NCBI GenBank assembly: GCA_019745975.1
Contig: JAIESQ010000106.1
Coordinates: 1-40,857 of the forward strand
Length of the DNA stretch: 40,857 nucleotides
From: Pirellulales bacterium
GTDB lineage: Bacteria > Planctomycetota > Planctomycetia > Pirellulales > JAEUIK01
Reading direction: 5' to 3'
Part shown: one piece after another, positions 34,311-40,857 of the stretch
Numbering within the stretch: position 1 is the first letter of the stretch
Layout of the letters: the number at the start of each line of letters is the position of its first letter
Translations under genes and position numbers: made by a program
The notes under the pieces: generated by a model
What the model was told of the DNA's origin: nothing
What the model saw: only the letters and a program-made list of their open reading frames with translations
Database searches by the model: none

Positions 34311-35681
34311 GTGCCTGACCCGCCTCTCAACATCGACCGCATCGACGCCAGCCGCGACGACCTGTTCGCGGCCCTGGCCGCGCTGCGCGACAAGCTCAGC
34401 CCGCAGGGGGATTTCGTCAGCGAAGCCGGACGCCGCCGCACGATCGAGGTCTTCGGCGAACCCCTCACGCCGCAGCAAGTCGTCGAGCGCATCTGCCGCG
34501 ACGTGCGCACCCGAGGGCTGGCCGCCTTGCTCGAATACACCAGCAAGCTCGATAAGGCCGACGTCACCGCTGCCACGCTGCGAGTATCGGCCGACGAGCT
34601 CTCCGCCGCCCATCGTGCCGCCGATCCTGCGTTCCTCCAAACGATCCGCCGCATCCGCGATTCGATCCGCCGCTTTCAAGAAGCTGTCCGCCCGCGCGAC
34701 ACGCGCCTCGACCTGCCCGGCGGCGGCTACCTTCAGCAGCGCTACTTGCCGCTGGCTCGCGTGGGCATCTGCGTCCCCGGCGGGGCGGCCGCGTATCCAT
34801 CCACGGTGCTGATGACCGCGGTGCCGGCGCAAGCGGCCGGCGTGCCAGAACTGGCCATCGTTGCCCCGCCGACAAAGTTCGGCGCGAACAATCCCGACCT
34901 GCTGACCACCTGCCATGAGCTAGGCATTCGCGAAGTCTATCGAGCCGGCGGCGCGCAAGCGGTTGCAGCCCTGGCTTATGGCGTCGAGGGGCTGCCCAAA
35001 GTCGACAAGATCGTCGGCCCAGGCAACCTGTTCGTCGCGCTGGCGAAGAAGCACGTCTTCGGCCAGGTCGATATTGATTCAATCGCCGGCCCCAGCGAAG
35101 TGGTGGTGATCGGCGACGACGACACCCGCGCCGATTGGACCGCCGCCGACCTGATCGCTCAGGCCGAACACGCGCCGGGCTCGGGCGTGCTGGTCACCTG
35201 GAGCCGGCGGCTGTGGGAGCAAACCGCCGACGAACTAGCCCGGCAACTGGCCATGCTCGAGCGCGGCGATCTGGCTCGGCAAAGTCTCGAAGATTTCGGC
35301 GCGCTGATCCTGGTGCGCGACGCCGACGAAGCCTGCCGCGTGGCCGACTTGCTCGCCCCCGAGCATCTGCATATCGCCACGTATCAGGCCAACCGGCTTC
35401 TGGCAAAAATCCCGCACGCCGGCGCCGCGTTTCTCGGTCCGCACAGCCCGGTGGCCGTCGGCGACTACGTGGCCGGCCCTTCGCATGTGCTGCCGACCGG
35501 CGGCACGGCGCGCTGGGCCAGCGCCCTGTCGGCGGCCGATTTCGTTCGTAGCACGAGTGTGATTTCCTACTCTGCCGCCGACCTGGCCGCCGCCGCCGAT
35601 GATCTGCGCACCATCGCCGACAAAGAAGGGCTTACCGCCCACCGCGCCAGCGTCGATATCCGACTTAACCAGAGCTCTTGA
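34311..35681 (+). CDS. hisD: Histidinol dehydrogenase
   Basis: A 456-residue NAD-dependent zinc enzyme that oxidises histidinol to histidine in two steps, the last step of histidine synthesis. The motifs KIVGPGNLFVALAKK, IAGPSEVVVIGDD, AEHAPGSGVLV and APEHLHI are visible, the last holding the catalytic Glu-His, then GPHSPVAVGDYVAGPSHVLP. The start is GTG at 34311, chosen because the longer frame encodes a low-conservation leader; no good Shine-Dalgarno site is seen. hisC and hisB follow on the same strand, with 72 and 131 bases between. Confidence 0.94.
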   Translation: MPDPPLNIDRIDASRDDLFAALAALRDKLSPQGDFVSEAGRRRTIEVFGEPLTPQQVVERICRDVRTRGLAALLEYTSKLDKADVTAATLRVSADELSAAHRAADPAFLQTIRRIRDSIRRFQEAVRPRDTRLDLPGGGYLQQRYLPLARVGICVPGGAAAYPSTVLMTAVPAQAAGVPELAIVAPPTKFGANNPDLLTTCHELGIREVYRAGGAQAVAALAYGVEGLPKVDKIVGPGNLFVALAKKHVFGQVDIDSIAGPSEVVVIGDDDTRADWTAADLIAQAEHAPGSGVLVTWSRRLWEQTADELARQLAMLERGDLARQSLEDFGALILVRDADEACRVADLLAPEHLHIATYQANRLLAKIPHAGAAFLGPHSPVAVGDYVAGPSHVLPTGGTARWASALSAADFVRSTSVISYSAADLAAAADDLRTIADKEGLTAHRASVDIRLNQSS

Positions 35682-35686
35682 AACCT

Positions 35687-35747
35687 ATCCGTGTCATCCT
35701 TGCAATCCGTGGTTTGAGATTTCCTCCGCTCCGTGCCATCCGCGGTC
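35687..35747 (+). repeat. ATCCGTG phrase repeat before hisC
   Basis: ATCCGTGTCATCC (35687-35699), CAATCCGTGG (35703-35712) and CTCCGTGCCATCCGCGGTC (35729-35747) are three variants of one phrase packed between the hisD stop and the hisC ATG at 35754. They leave no room for a normal ribosome binding site. The phrase looks like a dispersed repeat familiar from environmental bacterial genomes (memory only). Confidence 0.7.
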
Positions 35748-35753
35748 CCACTC

Positions 35754-36806
35754 ATGTCTTACTTCCGTCCCGAAATCGACCGCCTGGCCGGCTACACACC
35801 CGGCGAACAGCCGCAGGCCGGCAAGTTCATCAAGCTCAACACGAACGAGAACCCCTACCGCGCGTCGGCCGCCGTCGATCGCGCCGTACTGTCCGTTCTC
35901 GAACGCGGACTCGAGCGCTATCCCGATCCGCTGGCCACCGCCTTCCGTCAGCGTGCCGCCACGCTGTTGGGCGTCAAGCCCGACTGGATCCTGGCCACGA
36001 ACGGCAGCGACGAAGTTCTTACGCTGGTCACCCGCGCCTTCGTCGGCCAGGGGCAACTGCTGCGGCTCCCCTATCCCAGCTACATCCTCTACAAGACCTT
36101 GGCCGAAATCCAAGGCGCCGCCAGCGAAGAAGTTCGCTTCCATGCCGATTGGTCGCTCGGCGATGACTTTGCCGCCCCGCGCCCCGATCTGCGCCTTGCC
36201 TTTCTGCCGAATCCCAACAGCCCATCCGGCACGCTGCTGCCCCCCGCGCGCGTGCTGAAATTGGCCGAGCAGCTCCCTTGCCCGCTGGTGGTCGACGAGG
36301 CGTACGTCGATTTTGCCGACAGCAACTGCCTCGATCTGGTGCGGCAGTGCGACAAGGTGCTCGTCTCGCGCACGCTCAGCAAGTCGTACGCGCTGGCTGG
36401 GCTGCGCTTCGGCTACGTCGTGGCCCAACCGCAGATCATCGCCGGGCTGGTGAAAGTCAAGGACTCGTACAATTGCGACGCGCTGTCGATCGCGGCGGCC
36501 ACGGCGGCCATCGACGATCAGGCCTGGCTGGCCAGCACGCGCTCGCGGATCATCGCCACGCGCGAGCGCCTGACCGAGCGGATGCGCGCCTTGGGTTTCG
36601 CGGCGGTCGACAGCCAGGCGAACTTTGTCTGGTGCCCACACCCCGAGCGCCCGGTGAAACCACTCTTCGACGGCCTCAAGCAGCAGCGCGTGCTAGTGCG
36701 TTATATGAACTACGAGGGCTGGGGCGACGGCTTGCGCATCTCCGTCGGCAGCGACGAGCAGATCGATGCGTGTTTGGCGATACTCGAAGGGCTGATGCGC
36801 AAATAG
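35754..36806 (+). CDS. hisC: Histidinol-phosphate aminotransferase
   Basis: A 350-residue PLP enzyme of the aminotransferase class I/II family. It transfers an amino group from glutamate to imidazole-acetol phosphate. The start of the family core is KLNTNENPY, the PLP-phosphate region includes ATNGSDEVL, the PLP lysine lies in SRTLSKSYALAGLRFGY, and the substrate-binding block FLPNPNSPSGTLLP is present. The ATG at 35754 follows a phrase repeat; a GTG at 35733 would lie inside that repeat and is unlikely. Confidence 0.95.
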   Translation: MSYFRPEIDRLAGYTPGEQPQAGKFIKLNTNENPYRASAAVDRAVLSVLERGLERYPDPLATAFRQRAATLLGVKPDWILATNGSDEVLTLVTRAFVGQGQLLRLPYPSYILYKTLAEIQGAASEEVRFHADWSLGDDFAAPRPDLRLAFLPNPNSPSGTLLPPARVLKLAEQLPCPLVVDEAYVDFADSNCLDLVRQCDKVLVSRTLSKSYALAGLRFGYVVAQPQIIAGLVKVKDSYNCDALSIAAATAAIDDQAWLASTRSRIIATRERLTERMRALGFAAVDSQANFVWCPHPERPVKPLFDGLKQQRVLVRYMNYEGWGDGLRISVGSDEQIDACLAILEGLMRK

Positions 36807-36832
36807 TCCGTATGCAAGGAAAACGGGGAGGC

Positions 36833-36903
36833 TCGCGCAAAGTCGCCAAGAACTCGGCTAATCCGATATTCCACTTCCTTTGCGACTTAGCGCCTTTGCG
36901 CGA
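36833..36903 (+). repeat. CGCAAAG phrase element before hisB
   Basis: TCGCGCAAA (36833-36841) and TTTGCGCGA (36895-36903) are perfect inverted ends of a 71-base element. Inside are CAAAGTCGCCAAG and CTTTGCGACTTAGCGCC, variants of a TTTGCG phrase that also occurs at 161-175. It lies between hisC and hisB. Confidence 0.7.
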
Positions 36904-36937
36904 GATATTCCTACTCGTGTGCTACGATTGAGGAGCT

Positions 36938-37531
36938 ATGCCCCGCACCGCCCAAATCAAACGCGACACCGCCGAGACGCAGATCGAGCTAGCACTCGAT
37001 CTCGATGGCTCCGGCCGCGCCGAGCTCGTGACCGGCGTCGGCTTCTTCGATCACATGCTCACCCTGTTGGCCAAGCACGCCGCCATCGATCTGGCGGTGC
37101 ACGCCAAGGGCGACCTGCACGTCGACCAGCACCACACGGTCGAGGATGTCGGCATCTGCCTGGGACAGGCGCTGCGGCAAGCGGTCGGCGACAAGGCCGG
37201 CATCCGCCGCTACGGGCACTTCACCCTGCCGATGGACGAAACGCTGGTCACCGCGGCCGTCGATCTGGGCGGGCGGTACGCCATGCACTTCGCCGCGCCG
37301 ATGCCCACCCCCAAGATCGGCGACTTCGACAGCCAGTTGGTCGAAGAATTCTGGCAGGCCGTGGCGGCTAACGCCCTGATGAATCTGCACGTGCTGCTGC
37401 ACTACGGGCGGAACACGCACCACGTCGCCGAAGCGGTCTTCAAGTCGACCGCGCGGGCCTTGCGCATGGCCCTGGAAGCCGACCCGCGCATGCCCGGCGT
37501 GCCGAGCACCAAGGGGACGCTGGGGAGTTAG
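36938..37531 (+). CDS. hisB: Imidazoleglycerol-phosphate dehydratase
   Basis: A 197-residue Mn-dependent dehydratase of histidine synthesis. [28 protein letters not shown] and [20 protein letters not shown] hold the metal-binding histidines and glutamates in the expected two halves. Length is standard for the monofunctional form, so the phosphatase domain of the E. coli bifunctional protein is absent. AGGAG lies two bases before the ATG, which is rather close. It completes the hisDCB run; a 333-base repeat-rich gap separates it from leuB. Confidence 0.96.
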   Translation: MPRTAQIKRDTAETQIELALDLDGSGRAELVTGVGFFDHMLTLLAKHAAIDLAVHAKGDLHVDQHHTVEDVGICLGQALRQAVGDKAGIRRYGHFTLPMDETLVTAAVDLGGRYAMHFAAPMPTPKIGDFDSQLVEEFWQAVAANALMNLHVLLHYGRNTHHVAEAVFKSTARALRMALEADPRMPGVPSTKGTLGS

Positions 37532-37533
37532 TG

Positions 37534-37677
37534 TTGTAGGGTGCGTGAAACGTACCACTTCGACGCGCGGGGAAACACAGCGGTGTGCTTCGCACTCCCT
37601 ACAAGTTGTAGGGGGGCGTGAAACGCACCGGTTCGACGCACGGGGAAACACAGCGGTGTGCTTCGCACACCCTACAA
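37534..37677 (+). repeat. Tandem palindromic TTGTAGGG element
   Basis: Two head-to-tail copies lie at 37534-37604 and 37606-37677 and are about 90% alike by eye. Each begins TTGTAGGG and ends CCCTACAA, so each can fold into a long hairpin; inside is GGAAACACAGCGGTGTGCTT, which itself is palindromic (CACAGCGGTGTG). The layout resembles REP/BIME-like elements. Confidence 0.85.
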
Positions 37678-37748
37678 GGCCCCATTCTTGTGGCCCCCCG
37701 TCGCGCCCTCTAAAATCATCCCCTTGCGCCGCGTCCTGCTGTAGAAAC

Positions 37749-37813
37749 TGTAGCCGGCCTCTCCGAGGCCGGAGGATCAATGCAATGCTCCGGGGTCGCA
37801 GACCCCGGCTACA
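37749..37813 (+). repeat. Double-hairpin element before leuB
   Basis: TGTAGCCGG at 37749-37757 and CCGGCTACA at 37805-37813 are perfect inverted ends. Inside are two perfect stems: CCGGCCTC-tcc-GAGGCCGG (37754-37772) and CCGGGGTC-gca-GACCCCGG (37790-37808). The leuB GTG begins 52 bases later. It looks like a mobile or dispersed structural element. Confidence 0.85.
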
Positions 37814-37864
37814 GGAACAAGCACCAAGTCCTGCGTTTTGCCCATTCCACCGGAGCCCACCCAC

Positions 37865-38950
37865 GTGCCAGCCGACAAATCCGCGACCAAGCCCCTCAAG
37901 ATCGCCGTCATTGGTGGAGATGGCACCGGCCCCGAAGTCGCCGCCGAAGGCATGAAAGTGCTCTCCGCGGTCGCCAGGCTCGAAGGCTTCACCTACGAGG
38001 CAACCGATCTGGACTTTGGCGGTGAGCGCTACCTGCGCACCGGCGAAATCCTGCCCGACGGGGCCGTCGACCAGTTGCGCAAGTTCGACGCCATCTACCT
38101 GGGGGCGATCGGCCATCCCGACGTCAAGCCGGGCATCCTCGAGAAAGGGCTCCTGCTCGAGATGCGCTTCCAGCTCGATCAGTACATCAATCTGCGGCCA
38201 GTCAAATTGCTGCCCGGGGTCGAGACGCCCCTCAAGGACAAAACCACCAAGGACATCGACTTCGTCGTGGTCCGCGAGAACACCGAAGACCTGTACTGCG
38301 GCGTCGGCGGCTTCCTCAAGAAGAACACGCCCGACGAGGTCGCCACGCAGTCGGCCGTTTACACCCGCAAGGGCTGCGAGCGCTGCATCCGCTGGGCCTT
38401 CGAGTTCACCCGCAAGCGCAACAGCCCCAAAAAGATGCTCACGCTCGTGGCCAAAACCAACGTACTCACCTACGGGCACGACCTCTGGTGGCGCACCTTC
38501 CAGGACGTCGCCAAGGAATATCCCGACGTCAAGACCGACTACAACCACGTCGACGCTTGCTGCATGTGGATGGTCAAGAACCCCGAGTTCTACGACGTGA
38601 TCGTGACCACCAACATGTTCGGCGACATCATCACCGACCTGGCCGGCATCTTGCAGGGGGGCATGGGCGTGGCCGCCGGCGGCAACATCAACCCCGAGCC
38701 CGGCGGCACCAGCATGTACGAGCCGATGGGCGGTAGCGCGCCGAAGTACACCGGCCAGAACGTGATCAACCCGATCGCGGCCATCAACGCCATGGCGATG
38801 CTGCTGGAACACTCGGGCCAGCCTGCCGCGGCCGCGCGGGTGAACAAAGCCGTGGCCCACGTGACCGGCACCAAGATGAAGAGCCAGGCCGCCGGCAAGA
38901 TGGGCTATAGCACGACGCAAGTCGGCGATCTGGTTGTGGAGAATCTGTAG
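37865..38950 (+). CDS. leuB: 3-isopropylmalate dehydrogenase-like enzyme
   Basis: A 361-residue NAD-dependent beta-decarboxylating dehydrogenase (IPMDH/isocitrate family). It shows IAVIGGDGTGPEVAAEG, LDQYINLRPVKLLPG, VVRENTEDLYCGVGG, NHVDACCMWMV, TTNMFGDIITDLAGILQGG and a YEPMGGSAPKYTG NAD-region. Leucine biosynthesis is the usual reading; related homoisocitrate or tartrate dehydrogenases share these motifs, and no leuC/leuD lies in view. GTG at 37865 is chosen because GGAG lies nine bases upstream. It follows hisB across a repeat-rich gap and converges with hicA. Confidence 0.82.
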   Translation: MPADKSATKPLKIAVIGGDGTGPEVAAEGMKVLSAVARLEGFTYEATDLDFGGERYLRTGEILPDGAVDQLRKFDAIYLGAIGHPDVKPGILEKGLLLEMRFQLDQYINLRPVKLLPGVETPLKDKTTKDIDFVVVRENTEDLYCGVGGFLKKNTPDEVATQSAVYTRKGCERCIRWAFEFTRKRNSPKKMLTLVAKTNVLTYGHDLWWRTFQDVAKEYPDVKTDYNHVDACCMWMVKNPEFYDVIVTTNMFGDIITDLAGILQGGMGVAAGGNINPEPGGTSMYEPMGGSAPKYTGQNVINPIAAINAMAMLLEHSGQPAAAARVNKAVAHVTGTKMKSQAAGKMGYSTTQVGDLVVENL

Positions 38951-38958
38951 CTCTCAAC

Positions 38959-39144
38959 TTACGGCTCTACGATTCCAAGGTCGCGGCAGATTTTCCGTGC
39001 GAGAAAGTCGTTGATCTCGCGATGGCGCGGTACTGTTGAAGACTGGCGATTTGTCGGATTGAAGTAGACAGTGTGTTTGCCCTTATCGCGCAATTGAGAA
39101 CAGCCCTGCGCTTCCAAGTGGCGAATTAAGTCGACTCGCTTCAT
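38959..39144 (-). CDS. hicA: HicA-family mRNA interferase toxin
   Basis: A 61-residue dsRBD-like toxin. MKRVDLIRHLEAQGC, RDKGKHTVYFNP and TVPRHREIN match HicA, with the active-site histidine in GKH. The start at ATG 39144 gives the standard family length. It is 47 bases downstream of hicB, same strand, so the operon order is antitoxin first. It ends eight bases from the leuB stop on the other strand. Confidence 0.93.
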   Translation of the reverse strand: MKRVDLIRHLEAQGCSQLRDKGKHTVYFNPTNRQSSTVPRHREINDFLARKICRDLGIVEP

Positions 39145-39191
39145 GGCAGGTGTCACGCGCGAGCGAGGTGTCCGACCCATTGGTGTGCGGA

Positions 39192-39404
39192 CTACGCAAG
39201 CTTGAGCGGTTCGCGTGTCACCGACTGGCCGGCGAGCGATTGCTCCGCCAACTCCCGATTCGCCTCGAGCACCAACTCCACCGCCTCGCGCAAGTTCTCG
39301 CGCGCCTCGTCGAGCGTCGCTCCCTGCGTGTTCGCGCCAGGCAACTCTTCGACGAATGCCACGTAGCCTTCCGGCACTTGGATATAGACCGCGGTGAATT
39401 CCAT
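39192..39404 (-). CDS. hicB: HicB-family antitoxin (short form)
   Basis: A 70-residue protein with the partial RNase-H fold of HicB: FTAVYIQVPEGYVAFVEELP, ANTQGATLDEARENLREAVEL. It is a short version without a helix-turn-helix or ribbon-helix-helix tail, so it may neutralise the toxin without binding DNA itself. The ATG at 39404 is used; a longer frame adds a non-conserved leader. Confidence 0.92.
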   Translation of the reverse strand: MEFTAVYIQVPEGYVAFVEELPGANTQGATLDEARENLREAVELVLEANRELAEQSLAGQSVTREPLKLA

Positions 39405-39477
39405 CGTCGGTACACTTTCGTGATCGTGATTTGGAGACGAGCCAGCTCTGCTATTCACCGCTGCGTAGCGAATGAAC

Positions 39478-39502
39478 CCCGGCCGACCACCGGAAGGCCG
39501 GG
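39478..39502. repeat. CCCGGCC hairpin
   Basis: CCCGGCC (39478-39484) pairs with GGCCGGG (39496-39502) over an 11-base loop containing a second small inverted motif. It lies upstream of hicB and resembles the hairpin phrases elsewhere in this window. Confidence 0.5.
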
Positions 39503-39727
39503 TGCCCCTCGGGACAGATTATCCGTCAGTCCGATTACCGCGCAGCTATCAATAAACCCTATGCTCCTGCCTGCAAACCGGTCAAGCAGACATGCCGCGC
39601 CGGATGGACCCAGCAATTCGCTGCTGGTATCTTGCCCATCCCCTCGCCGGGCCAGTACGCTAGGGCGCGAATGGTTTTTGATTTTAGTGAATGTCGTAGC
39701 CTTCGGCCCGCGCCGAATCGAGGTCCT

Positions 39728-40726
39728 ATGCGCTCCTTGACGTTGCTCGTGCGTTACCTGAATCGACTGGCTCAATCGTCGACTGCCCGCGTCTTGGGCA
39801 CCGCTCTCCTGGCCGCCGGCTTCGGTAGCTCACTCGGGCCCGCTCGCGCTCAAGAAGGCGCTGGCCGCCCGACACGTCCGGCTGCGGCCCCGTCGGCGGC
39901 CCCGCCCGCGGCCCGTGCCAAAGACTCCGCCGAGATTCGCGAACTGCTCACCTCCTTCGCCAAGGCCGTTGAAGCCCGCGATGCCAAAGCCCTGGCCGGC
40001 CATTGGACCGCCGAAGGTGAGTATCACAACGCGCAGGGCGTTCGAGCCAATGGGCGCGACGCGCTCGAAGCCGGCTTCACGACGTTCTTCGCCAAAACGC
40101 CCGAGGTCTCGGCCGATCTGCAAGCCGCGTCGCTCCGCTTTCTCTCCGCCGACTCGGCCCTGCAGGAGGGGACCGTCACGGTGCATCGCGGACCGGCCGC
40201 CCCCACCACGCGCGCCCATTACAGCGCGCTCTTGGTGCGCGAGCAGGGCAAATGGCGCCTGGCCATGTTCAGCGAATCCGAACGCGACGAATCGCCCATG
40301 GAAGATCTCGCCTGGCTGATCGGCCAGTGGAAATCCGCCGCCGGCGAAGGGGTCGAGGTGCAGACAACCTATTCCTGGGACGCCAACAAGAAATTCATTC
40401 ACGCGCAATTCGCCGTCAAGGGGAAGGAGCGCGCCGCCAGCGGGCATCAAGTCATCGGCGTCGATCCCGAAACGGGCGAGCTCCATTCCTGGACGTTCGA
40501 GGCCAACGGCGGCATCGGCGAGGCCGACTGGAACCGCGACGGCGACCATTGGCTGCTCACCGCCACGGGCACGTTGGCCGACGGCAGCAGCCTGGCGGAA
40601 TCCAACATCCTGCGCCGCGTGAACGAAGACACCTTCACCTGGCAATCGATCGATCGCCAGCTCGACGACGCCCCGCTCGACGATCTGGCCCCGGTCAAAA
40701 TCACGAGAATCAAAACCGAGAAATGA
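39728..40726 (+). CDS. Exported SgcJ/EcaC (SnoaL/DUF4440)-type protein
   Basis: A 332-residue exported protein. The signal peptide includes VLGTALLAAGFGSSLGPARA, followed by an Ala/Pro-rich linker. A SnoaL/NTF2-like fold (SgcJ/EcaC, DUF4440) lies at about 70-185, with the SFAKAVEARDAKALAGHWT opening helix and GKWRLAMFSE closing strand. The C-terminal 140 residues (LIGQWKSAAGEGVEVQTTYS and following) look like a second beta-rich domain. Function is unknown; substrate binding is possible. The ATG at 39728 starts the signal peptide. Confidence 0.84.
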   Translation: MRSLTLLVRYLNRLAQSSTARVLGTALLAAGFGSSLGPARAQEGAGRPTRPAAAPSAAPPAARAKDSAEIRELLTSFAKAVEARDAKALAGHWTAEGEYHNAQGVRANGRDALEAGFTTFFAKTPEVSADLQAASLRFLSADSALQEGTVTVHRGPAAPTTRAHYSALLVREQGKWRLAMFSESERDESPMEDLAWLIGQWKSAAGEGVEVQTTYSWDANKKFIHAQFAVKGKERAASGHQVIGVDPETGELHSWTFEANGGIGEADWNRDGDHWLLTATGTLADGSSLAESNILRRVNEDTFTWQSIDRQLDDAPLDDLAPVKITRIKTEK

Positions 40727-40759
40727 CGTCAGTAACTGCCATTTTCCGCTGGCTCAGCG

Positions 40760-40793
40760 GTGGCAATCCCGTTTGCCGTGCATCGGGTGCCAC
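40760..40793. repeat. Imperfect palindrome at right edge
   Basis: GTGGCA-at-CCCG (40760-40771) faces CGGG-TGCCAC (40784-40793), giving a 10-bp stem with a two-base bulge, shortly after the last gene. It may be a terminator or another dispersed hairpin; no T-tract follows. Confidence 0.45.
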
Positions 40794-40857
40794 TTCCCTG
40801 AAAGAGATGCTCCTGTCAAGGGCTTGGCGGCGCGCAGACTCTTCCTTGGCCCTTCGG

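Larger units (their letters stand above)
37532..37864. other. Repeat-rich gap between hisB and leuB
   Basis: This 333-base gap holds no gene. It contains two tandem 71-72-base palindromic units (37534-37677) and a two-hairpin element (37749-37813). The promoter and leader of leuB must lie here or upstream. Confidence 0.75.

Noticed and set aside
37534-37677. CRISPR-like repeat pair
   Set aside because: Only two units, no spacer between them and palindromic ends; no cas genes are present.
36989-38920. 643-codon minus-strand frame across hisB and leuB
   Set aside because: It covers two well-recognised plus-strand enzymes and the repeat-rich gap between them.

Overview
The window is a GC-rich chromosomal piece of a planctomycete (Planctomycetota; a Pirellulales-like member is my guess, the order is not proven). 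Evidence: a giant surface protein with the planctomycete-type LEPR-XLL N-terminus (LERLERRDLLT) and Calx-beta domains, Hanks-type kinases with large C-terminal extensions, an ECF sigma factor fused by ATGA overlap to a kinase gene, a divergent planctomycete-type sigma factor, an FHA-GAF-SpoIIE phosphatase and a DUF1570-like protein. I see no rRNA, tRNA, IS element, prophage or CRISPR array.

Layout. 1-517: non-coding, filled with short repeats (TTAGGACG copies, a 15-bp inverted repeat, and a CTGAACM heptamer array that runs up to a start codon). 518-5093 (+): beta-CASP metallo-beta-lactamase RNase, FHA-GAF-PP2C phosphatase, divergent sigma factor, and an unknown 159-residue protein. 5127-16824 (-): a 2630-residue surface protein whose 3' end overlaps the start of a 1272-residue kinase-TPR gene. 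17228-21904 (-): exported penicillin-acylase-type Ntn hydrolase, then a RegA/PrrA-like regulator and a RegB/PrrB-like redox sensor kinase. 22263-25235 (+): HtrA-type protease, thiL and tsaE. 25246-29952 (-): sbtA, an SbtB-like PII gene, an exported Dabb protein, and the ECF sigma/kinase pair. 30423-32607 (+): OmpR-type regulator and histidine kinase. 32604-34091 (-): exported HExxH protein. 34311-38950 (+): hisD, hisC, hisB and a leuB-like gene. 38959-39404 (-): hicBA. 39728-40726 (+): exported SnoaL/DUF4440-type protein.

How it fits together. The window is dominated by signalling (three two-component or phosphatase modules, two Hanks kinases, two sigma factors) and by the cell envelope (giant adhesin-like protein, HtrA, Ntn hydrolase, putative metallopeptidase), plus a biosynthetic block for histidine and probably leucine. 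Inorganic carbon handling is suggested by SbtA with its PII-like partner; redox control is suggested by the RegB/RegA pair.

The least explained signal is not a gene. At least nine intergenic spots hold short, phrase-like, often hairpin-forming repeats of several unrelated families (near 52, 113-190, 214-345, 446-508, 3751, 23738, 35687, 36833, 37534-37677, 37749-37813, 39478 and 40760), many directly in front of start codons or between operon genes. I could not search a genome, so their copy number and identity are inference. No clearly new multi-gene defence or biosynthetic system is visible.
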